Shown in pieces: positions 1 to 4,790 of a DNA stretch of 12,288 nucleotides. Both the position numbers and the translations under genes were made by a program. The notes below the pieces were generated by a model that ran no database searches, was not told where the DNA came from, and worked only from the letters and a program-made list of their open reading frames with translations. The DNA is from Alphaproteobacteria bacterium. Lineage in GTDB: Bacteria > Pseudomonadota > Alphaproteobacteria > UBA828. The stretch covers positions 1-12,288 of the forward strand of contig JAUVWK010000051.1 in NCBI GenBank assembly GCA_030604165.1, written 5' to 3'. Numbering within the stretch: position 1 is the stretch's first letter; each line of letters starts with the position of its first letter.

Positions 1-22
1 ATCCCGTGACGCGAGTTCTGAT

Positions 23-167
23 CTAGAGTGTTTTCCACTCGCGCGGAATCGCACCGGCCCGCTCCCCCTCCCGGCCACCCATGGCAGTGTACGCTTGGGC
101 CAGTGTGCGCTTGGGGGCGACCGGGAGGGGGAGCGGGCTGGTGCCGCCTGAACGGAAAACGCCCTAG
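23..167. mobile_element. MITE-like palindromic element (candidate, non-coding)
   Basis: A long imperfect inverted repeat with arms at about 23-80 and 115-167. The core, 52-74 against 121-143, matches over 23 bases with one mismatch. The outer ends, CTAGAGTGTTTTCC (23-36) and GGAAAACGCCCTAG (154-167), match at 12 of 14 positions. Overall the arms agree at about 44 of 53 aligned positions plus a 5-base gap. Both ends lie in CTAG, so a TA duplication flanks terminal repeats of the form GRGYGTTTTCC. Elements of the IS630/Tc1-mariner group are known to insert at TA, often within CTAG. No ORF of credible length lies inside, so this would be a non-autonomous derivative. It could instead be an intergenic REP-like hairpin or a terminator of a gene to the left. 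Confidence 0.5.
85..115. repeat. 15-bp direct repeat in the palindrome loop
   Basis: CAGTGTACGCTTGGG (85-99) and CAGTGTGCGCTTGGG (101-115) differ at one base and are spaced 16 bases start to start. They occupy the unpaired centre of the palindromic element at 23-167. Confidence 0.75.
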
Positions 168-193
168 GCGACCCAACAGGTAAAGCGGCTTCA

Positions 194-234
194 CCGGGTC
201 GATGAGGCGCCCAAGGCGACGCTCATCGACCCGG
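194..234 (-). terminator. Strong stem-loop downstream of the PuuD-like gene
   Basis: CCGGGTCGATGAG (194-206) is perfectly complementary to CTCATCGACCCGG (222-234), a 13-bp stem. The 15-base loop can pair further (CGCC 208-211 with GGCG 215-218). It begins 7 bases past the stop codon of the minus-strand gene at 242-772, the usual place for an intrinsic terminator. No run of T follows on the minus strand, so it may be a weak terminator or mainly protect the mRNA 3' end. Confidence 0.5.
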
Positions 235-241
235 ATCTGCT

Positions 242-772
242 CTAGTAGATGTTCTGCGCCGATACCATCGCGTACAGCATTGGGATCGATAGCAGCGTAT
301 TGGTGCGCGAGAACAGCAGGGCTGTCCGCGCCGAGCGCTTCTTGCGCGCGTCGTCCACCGGAACGATCCCAAGTGCCCTCTTCTGGTTGGGCCAGATGAC
401 CATCCAGACATTGAACGCCATGATGGCGCCGAACCACATGCCAATGCCGATGGCGGTGTGTCTCAGCACATGCGCCCCCTCCGCGGCCCCAACGATGCCG
501 AGGGTTATGGAGTCCACGAAATAGCCCTGGAATTCGGCCAGAATCAAGCCCGTGACCAGGGTCGAGAGCGCCGACCAGCGGAACCAAAAGAGCACCGCCG
601 GGGCAATCACCTTGCCGATCGCCGGCTTTTGATCGTCCGGAATTTTCGCCATATTCGGAATCTGGACGAAATTGAGATACCACAGCAGGCCGACCCACAT
701 CACGCCGCTGAGCACATGCAGCCAGCGAAACGCGAACGCCCACCAAGCGAAGTCAATAAAGGGAATATCCAT
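242..772 (-). CDS. PuuD/Urate_ox_N-family membrane protein without cytochrome c domain
   Basis: A 176-residue integral membrane protein. Hydrophobic helices lie at about 9-34, 57-80, 105-127 and 150-172, with a weaker hydrophobic stretch near 85-100. Trp- and His-containing segments (FRWLHVLSGVMWVG, H19; AHVLRHTAIGIGMWFGA, H101 and H105) are typical of the membrane domain of PuuD-type urate hydroxylases (Urate_ox_N). Known PuuD proteins that oxidise urate carry a C-terminal cytochrome c domain. Here the protein ends soon after the fourth helix and no CXXCH motif is present, so urate oxidation should not be assumed. The His residues might bind haem or a metal; that is inference. GGAGGA at 781-786, 8 bases before the ATG, fixes the start. 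It follows the small membrane protein gene by 61 bp and is probably co-transcribed. No purine-catabolism genes are nearby. Family confidence is good; function is unknown. Confidence 0.8.
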   Translation of the reverse strand: MDIPFIDFAWWAFAFRWLHVLSGVMWVGLLWYLNFVQIPNMAKIPDDQKPAIGKVIAPAVLFWFRWSALSTLVTGLILAEFQGYFVDSITLGIVGAAEGAHVLRHTAIGIGMWFGAIMAFNVWMVIWPNQKRALGIVPVDDARKKRSARTALLFSRTNTLLSIPMLYAMVSAQNIY

Positions 773-833
773 TGCGCCTATCCTCCCCTACGCCACTGTC
801 GGCGTTCTTGCGCTGATACTTGCCGATATCCCG

Positions 834-1028
834 CTATTCCGCATCGGCTTCACCTTGCTCTCCGGCCTCGCCCGGCTCTCCGGCCTCGCCCGGCTCCCCG
901 GATTCGACTGCCGCTGGCGGCTCCGGATCCGACCAGTCGGCGATGCCGGCGAGCACGCCGACCATGATGACGGTCAAAACGATTCCCATGAGCACGGTCT
1001 TGGAGAGTGATTCGAGTGGGTTCTTCAT
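834..1028 (-). CDS. Small single-helix membrane protein with acidic Gly-Glu tail
   Basis: A 64-residue protein I do not recognise. Residues 1-10 are a short N-terminus, 11-30 a hydrophobic helix (TVLMGIVLTVIMVGVLAGIA), and 31-64 an acidic, Pro/Gly/Glu/Ala-rich tail built on GEAGEP units and encoded by an 18-bp tandem repeat. With little positive charge and a long acidic end, the tail probably faces the periplasm (inference). The start chosen is the ATG at 1028, because GGAGGA lies 6 bases upstream at 1035-1040. A GTG at 1064 would lengthen the frame by 12 codons, but it falls at or before the predicted transcription start. It precedes the PuuD-like gene by 61 bp on the same strand, so it may be a small partner or assembly subunit of that protein. 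It could also be a lineage-specific protein without that role. Confidence 0.65.
   Translation of the reverse strand: MKNPLESLSKTVLMGIVLTVIMVGVLAGIADWSDPEPPAAVESGEPGEAGEPGEAGEQGEADAE
858..893 (-). repeat. 18-bp tandem repeat coding the acidic tail of the small membrane protein
   Basis: Two identical 18-bp units, CTCTCCGGCCTCGCCCGG at 858-875 and 876-893 on the plus strand, with a decayed third copy starting at 894. The unit length is a multiple of three, so gain or loss of copies would keep the frame and add or remove six residues (GEAGEP). Confidence 0.8.
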
Positions 1029-1034
1029 TCTGTC

Positions 1035-1040
1035 TCCTCC
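1035..1040 (-). promoter_or_regulatory. Shine-Dalgarno site that sets the small-protein start
   Basis: GGAGGA on the minus strand, six bases before the ATG at 1028. It is one of the strongest ribosome binding sites in the window and favours the 64-residue over the 76-residue version of the protein. Confidence 0.75.
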
Positions 1041-1067
1041 CATATCGCTTTCGATCACCTGCACAGA

Positions 1068-1095
1068 AGCATAGTGAATTAGTTGGTCTTTTCAA
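1068..1095 (-). promoter_or_regulatory. Probable sigma70-type promoter of the small protein and PuuD-like genes
   Basis: On the minus strand a TTGAAA (1090-1095) and a TATGCT (1068-1073) are separated by 16 bases, in an AT-richer gap between hpnE and the small gene. The start point would be near 1061, giving a leader of about 33 bases to the ATG at 1028. It suggests the two downstream genes are expressed independently of hpnE. Confidence 0.5.
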
Positions 1096-1117
1096 TCGTC
1101 AGAATCATAATCTCGCG

Positions 1118-2377
1118 TTAGCGCAACGCGGCCAGCGCCAGACGCGCCGCGCGCTGGCCCGAACGGACCGCTCCTTCGATGGTGGCCGGGAGGCCCGTGT
1201 CGGTCCAGTCACCGGCCAGAAACAAGTTGGCGTAGTTGGTTTCGGCCGGCGGACGTTGGCTCAGCGCCGCCGGAATCTGGGCGAAGGTGGCGCGGCGCTC
1301 CTTGACGATGCGGCACGGTGGCTGGGGCGCGCGCGGCAGGTCCAGAGCCTTGGCGACGTCTGCCCACAGCAGCGCGGCGAGGCGGTCGGCGCTTTCCTCG
1401 GCCAAATCGTCCGCGGCGCTGACCGTGACCGAGGCGACGTCGCCGCGGGCGAAGAGCCAATGCGCGGTGCCGCCGACGAGGCCGAGCAGGCGGCTGTCGT
1501 TGGGCATGGGGACCGGGCCGTCGAGGCGGTAATGGGCGTTGACGATGGCGCGCGCCTCGCGCGGCGCCGGAATCTCCGGCAGGATTTGGCTGAGCACGGT
1601 CGGCGGCAAGGCCAGGACGACCACGTCGCCGCCGTCGAGCGCCTCGGCGGCGCCGCCGAAATCGAGCGCTTCGAGCCGCGCGCCTACCGCCGTCACACCG
1701 CGCAGCCGCCGGCCATAGCGGATGTCGCCGCCGTGGGCCGCCACGTAACGGGCGCCCGGTTCGACCAGATCCGGCCCCAGCCCGTCGCGCGCGACGTAGG
1801 CGCGGCAGGCCTTTTCGCCCTGACCGAAGGTGAGGCGCAGGACGGGCCAAAGCAGCTTGGCCGCGCCTTCCTCGATGGAGGCGTTGAGCACCGCGACGGT
1901 GAGCGGTTGCCACAGCTTCTCGACGAGCGGCCCGGCGCCGGCCAGGCACTCGGCGACGGTGGCCTCGGTGCCGGCGGTGGCGAGCATCAAGCCCGCGAGA
2001 TACTGCGTCCAGCGCGTGCCCGGCACGCGCCTGCGGGGTGAAAATATCCACCAGGGCAGGCGCCCGGCGTTGGGCCGCAGCCGCCAACGCTCGCCGCTTC
2101 TGAGATCGACGAAGGGGAAGTCGGCGCGCGCCTGACCGGCCAGGCGATGGCGCGCGCCGACCGTGTCCAGATAGGCGAAGGTCGCCGGATTCCCACCCAG
2201 AATCAGATGATTGCCGTTGTCGATGGTGCGCTCGAGGGTGTCGTCGAAGAACGAACGACAGCGCCCACCGGGGTGCGGCGCCGCCTCGCTGATCCGCACT
2301 GCGCGCCCGGCCTCGGCAACCGCCACGGCGCAGGCAAGCCCGGCCATGCCGGCGCCGACTACGTGGACGCGCGCCAT
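1118..2377 (-). CDS. hpnE: Hydroxysqualene dehydroxylase (HpnE), FAD-dependent
   Basis: A 419-residue flavoprotein of the amine oxidase/phytoene desaturase fold. In the HpnC-HpnD-HpnE route, HpnE reduces hydroxysqualene to squalene, the precursor of hopanoids. The N-terminus has the Rossmann motif VVGAGMAG (G8, G10, G13), an acidic residue at the expected ribose-binding place (E31) and PGGRCRSFFD with IDNGNH just after, as in HpnE. The C-terminus has the second FAD motif LFLAGDWTDTGLPATIEGAV (about 385-404). The ATG at 2377 places the Rossmann motif at the usual distance from the N-terminus. A TTG at 2431 would add 18 residues, and neither start has a good ribosome binding site. No hpnC or hpnD is seen here: the divergent neighbour has the right fold but not their catalytic motifs. 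A related carotenoid or amine oxidase is the main alternative. Confidence 0.85.
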   Translation of the reverse strand: MARVHVVGAGMAGLACAVAVAEAGRAVRISEAAPHPGGRCRSFFDDTLERTIDNGNHLILGGNPATFAYLDTVGARHRLAGQARADFPFVDLRSGERWRLRPNAGRLPWWIFSPRRRVPGTRWTQYLAGLMLATAGTEATVAECLAGAGPLVEKLWQPLTVAVLNASIEEGAAKLLWPVLRLTFGQGEKACRAYVARDGLGPDLVEPGARYVAAHGGDIRYGRRLRGVTAVGARLEALDFGGAAEALDGGDVVVLALPPTVLSQILPEIPAPREARAIVNAHYRLDGPVPMPNDSRLLGLVGGTAHWLFARGDVASVTVSAADDLAEESADRLAALLWADVAKALDLPRAPQPPCRIVKERRATFAQIPAALSQRPPAETNYANLFLAGDWTDTGLPATIEGAVRSGQRAARLALAALR

Positions 2378-2408
2378 CAGACGCCGAGAGGCGAGGGGGT
2401 GTGCGCAT

Positions 2409-2424
2409 GAACGTTCGGCATGCC
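2409..2424. promoter_or_regulatory. Two abutting 8-bp palindromes in the hpnE divergent gap
   Basis: GAACGTTC (2409-2416) is followed directly by GGCATGCC (2417-2424), both perfectly self-complementary, between the divergent starts of hpnE and the plus-strand gene. This could be an operator controlling one or both genes. It would fall inside hpnE if the TTG start at 2431 were used. No factor can be named. Confidence 0.25.
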
Positions 2425-2514
2425 GTGCCAAGTTCCGCCGCTGAAGGGCGTTCTATATGGCATAGGCCCGCCCACCCTGGCAAACCGCGCGCCGCGACAC
2501 CATGGTAGAGGCAC

Positions 2515-3375
2515 ATGACCGCAACCAGCCCCGCAACCAGGCATGACGCGGATTGTGCCGCGATGGCGCGCCGATACGACCGCGACCGCTATCTGTGCGC
2601 CCTGTTCGCGCCCGCCGCGCGGCGCGCGGCGCTGTTCGCGCTGATCGCCTTCAATTACCAGATCGCCCGGGTGCGCGAGAGCGTCAGCGAGCCGATGCTC
2701 GGGCGTATCAGACTGGAATGGTGGCGCGAGGCGATCGACGGCATATACGCCGGCGCCCCACGCCGCCACGAGGTGGTCGAGCCGCTGGCCGCGGCGGTCT
2801 CCGCGTTCGACCTGGGCCGGGCGCATTTCGAGCGGCTCATCGATGCCCGCGAGGCCGACCTCGACGACACGCCGCCGCACGATCTCGCCGCGCTCCAGGC
2901 CTATGCGGACAGCACCTCGGCGCCGTTGGTGGCGCTCATGTTGCAGGCGCTCGGCGTGCGGGACGGCGCCGCGCATGACGCGGGCCGTCGGATCGGCGTT
3001 GCCTGGGCGCTGACCGGCCTGTTGCGCGCGCTGCCCCATCATGCCGCGCAGGGCCGGCTCTATTTGCCGCGCGACCTGATGGAACGCGCCGGACTCGATC
3101 GGGCCGGCGTGCTGGGCGGCCGCGCCGGCCCGGCGCTCGGCAACGTGGTGGCAGCGGTTGCCGACGAAGCCCAAGTCCAGCTGAGTCGCGCAAGCGCGCG
3201 CAGACGCGAGATACCGCGCGCCGCGCGCCCGGCGCTGCTGCCGGCGACGTTGGCCGGCGCCTATCTTGCCCGTTTGCGTGGCGCCGGTTACGACCCCCAT
3301 CATGCCGGCCTCGTCATGAGCAGCTTCAGGCGTCAGTTGCGGCTGCTGGCGACGGTGGCGTTGGGGCGATATTGA
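2515..3375 (+). CDS. Phytoene/squalene synthase-fold protein, NDUFAF6-like (probably not an active synthase)
   Basis: A 286-residue protein of the squalene/phytoene synthase superfamily. Active synthases carry two Asp-rich motifs that bind the Mg2+-diphosphate groups. Here the first region (about 40-60) reads AFNYQIARVRESVSEPMLG, without DDxxD. The second (about 169-185) reads LLRALPHHAAQGRLYLP, where DxxxD would be expected. The surrounding pattern (SVSE, RIRLEWWREAIDGIY, ADLDD, PHH...YLP) is the one I associate with NDUFAF6, the mitochondrial complex I assembly factor, and its alphaproteobacterial relatives; that match is from memory. It is therefore more likely an assembly or lipid-binding protein than HpnC or HpnD. 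The start is the ATG at 2515; AGAGG lies only three bases upstream, so a later start such as M17 is possible. It is divergent from hpnE and convergent with trmFO, with 16 bp between stop codons. Confidence 0.75.
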   Translation: MTATSPATRHDADCAAMARRYDRDRYLCALFAPAARRAALFALIAFNYQIARVRESVSEPMLGRIRLEWWREAIDGIYAGAPRRHEVVEPLAAAVSAFDLGRAHFERLIDAREADLDDTPPHDLAALQAYADSTSAPLVALMLQALGVRDGAAHDAGRRIGVAWALTGLLRALPHHAAQGRLYLPRDLMERAGLDRAGVLGGRAGPALGNVVAAVADEAQVQLSRASARRREIPRAARPALLPATLAGAYLARLRGAGYDPHHAGLVMSSFRRQLRLLATVALGRY

Positions 3376-3391
3376 ACGGTGGAGAAGACGC

Positions 3392-4756
3392 TCAGGCCGC
3401 CGCGATGCGGGTGGCGCCGAGCCAGCCGTCGAGATCCTGCAACGCCCGGCTTGTCATCGCCGGTTTGCGCTCGCGCTTCTTGAGGCGCACGGCAAGCGGC
3501 GGGAACAGACCGAAATTGACATTTATCGGTTGAAAGCTGCCGGTCCCGGTAAGATGGCCGCCGGTGATATGGCCGAGCAGGGCGCCGAGCGCGGTTGTGG
3601 CCGGTGGCGCGGTCGGCGCGCGGCCGCGTTGTTCGGCGGCCACGAAACGCCCCGCCAAGAGGCCGATGGCGGCGCTCTCGACATAGCCTTCCACGCCGGT
3701 GATCTGACCGGCGAAGCGCAAATGCGGCCGCGCCTTGAGCCGCAGCAGGCCGTCCAGCAACGCGGGGCTGTTCAGGAAGGTGTTGCGGTGGATGCCGCCG
3801 AGCCGGGCGAAGCGGGCCTCCCGAAGCCCCGGTATCATGCGGACGATGCGCTTCTGCTCGGCGTGGGCCAGCTTGGTTTGGAAGCCGACGATGTTGTAGA
3901 GCGTGCCGAGCGCGTTGTCCTGGCGGAGCTGAACCACGGCGTGGGCGCGCGTCCCGGTGCGCGGATCGGTCAGGCCGACCGGCTTCATGGGGCCAAAGCG
4001 CGGCGTCTCGCGGCCACGCGCGGCCATGACCTCGATCGGCAAGCAACCTTCGAAGTAGGGCGTGTCGCGTTCCCAAGCCTTGAACTCGGTCTTTTCGGCG
4101 CCGAGCAGGGCGTCGATAAAGGCCTCGTAGCCGGCTTGGTCGAGCGGGCAATTGATGTAGGCCGCCTTATCGCCGCCGGGGCCGGGCTTGTCGTAGCGCG
4201 ATTGCCGCCAGGCGAGCTCGAAATCGATGCTGTCCCGGTAGACCACCGGCGCGATGGCGTCGAAGAAAGCCAAGGCCTGCTCGCCGGTGAGCGCAGCGAT
4301 GGCGGCGGCGAGCCCCGGCGCGGTGAGCGGTCCGGTGGCGACGATCACGGGCCCGGCTTCGGGCGGCGGCAGGCCCGCCATCTCTTCGCGCCGGATCGTG
4401 ACCAGCGGCTCCGCCTCGAGCGCCGCCTGAACCGCGGCGGCAAACCCTGCGCGGTCCACCGCGAGCGCCTCGCCGGCCGGCACCTTGTGGGTATCGGCCG
4501 CGCGCAGGACCAGGGAGCCGGCGCGGCGCAGCTCTTCGTGCAGCAAGCCGATGGCGCTGGTCTCGGCATTGTCGGAGCGGAACGAGTTGGAGCAGACCAG
4601 CTCGGCGAGGCGGTCGCCGACATGTGCCTCGGTGCCGCGCGCGGGCCGCATCTCGTACAGCGCCACCGCCACGCCGGCGCGCGCGAGCTGCCAGGCGGCC
4701 TCGCTGCCCGCCAACCCGCCGCCGATCACGGTTGCTTCAGTACGGTCGCTGTTCAT
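3392..4756 (-). CDS. trmFO: TrmFO, folate/FAD-dependent tRNA (uracil-54-C5)-methyltransferase
   Basis: A 454-residue flavoprotein that makes m5U54 in the T-loop of tRNA, taking the methylene group from 5,10-methylenetetrahydrofolate and reducing power through FAD. The N-terminus carries VIGGGLAGSEAAWQLARAG (Rossmann FAD motif, about 9-27) and YEMRP. The two cysteines used in catalysis by this family are visible: C55 in ELVCSNSFRSD and C203 in YINCPLDQAGYEAF. The C-terminal FAD-contact region GHITGGHLTGTGSFQPINVNFGLFPP (395-420, shown here by its ends GHITGG and FGLFPP) is intact. Length is normal. The ATG at 4756 is chosen because the frame upstream runs into uvrA coding sequence in another frame; only a weak GAG-type ribosome site is present. 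It starts 34 bp after the uvrA stop and is probably read from the uvrA promoter. Confidence 0.95.
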   Translation of the reverse strand: MNSDRTEATVIGGGLAGSEAAWQLARAGVAVALYEMRPARGTEAHVGDRLAELVCSNSFRSDNAETSAIGLLHEELRRAGSLVLRAADTHKVPAGEALAVDRAGFAAAVQAALEAEPLVTIRREEMAGLPPPEAGPVIVATGPLTAPGLAAAIAALTGEQALAFFDAIAPVVYRDSIDFELAWRQSRYDKPGPGGDKAAYINCPLDQAGYEAFIDALLGAEKTEFKAWERDTPYFEGCLPIEVMAARGRETPRFGPMKPVGLTDPRTGTRAHAVVQLRQDNALGTLYNIVGFQTKLAHAEQKRIVRMIPGLREARFARLGGIHRNTFLNSPALLDGLLRLKARPHLRFAGQITGVEGYVESAAIGLLAGRFVAAEQRGRAPTAPPATTALGALLGHITGGHLTGTGSFQPINVNFGLFPPLAVRLKKRERKPAMTSRALQDLDGWLGATRIAAA

Positions 4757-4790
4757 GGCTCGACTCTCGAGGGCGCGGCGCTTGGTCGTT

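Noticed and set aside
10..43. Small inverted repeat CGCGAGT / ACTCGCG as a terminator of an upstream gene
   Set aside because: Seven base pairs with a 20-base loop and no T-tract; one arm lies inside the MITE-like element, so chance pairing is likely.
1..149. Open plus-strand frame from the left edge to about 149 as the end of an upstream gene
   Set aside because: It crosses the palindromic element, has no recognisable protein character, and openness over 49 codons is expected at this GC content.
242..772. Call as functional urate hydroxylase PuuD
   Set aside because: The cytochrome c domain is absent and no purine-degradation gene is nearby; only the membrane-domain family is supported.
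2417..2431. Sigma54-like promoter TTGGCACGGCATGCC on the minus strand upstream of hpnE
   Set aside because: The TGGCAC half is perfect, but the GC of the -12 element is two bases too close to the GG of the -24 element, a spacing sigma54 does not tolerate.
2377..3303. Long minus-strand open frame (308 codons) opposite the NDUFAF6-like gene
   Set aside because: It is a GC-rich shadow: Arg/Gly/Ala-rich with no domain, while the plus-strand frame has clear family motifs.
2515..3375. Call as HpnD or HpnC squalene synthase from the neighbouring hpnE
   Set aside because: Both Asp-rich motifs needed for catalysis are missing, and the rest of the sequence resembles NDUFAF6-type proteins.
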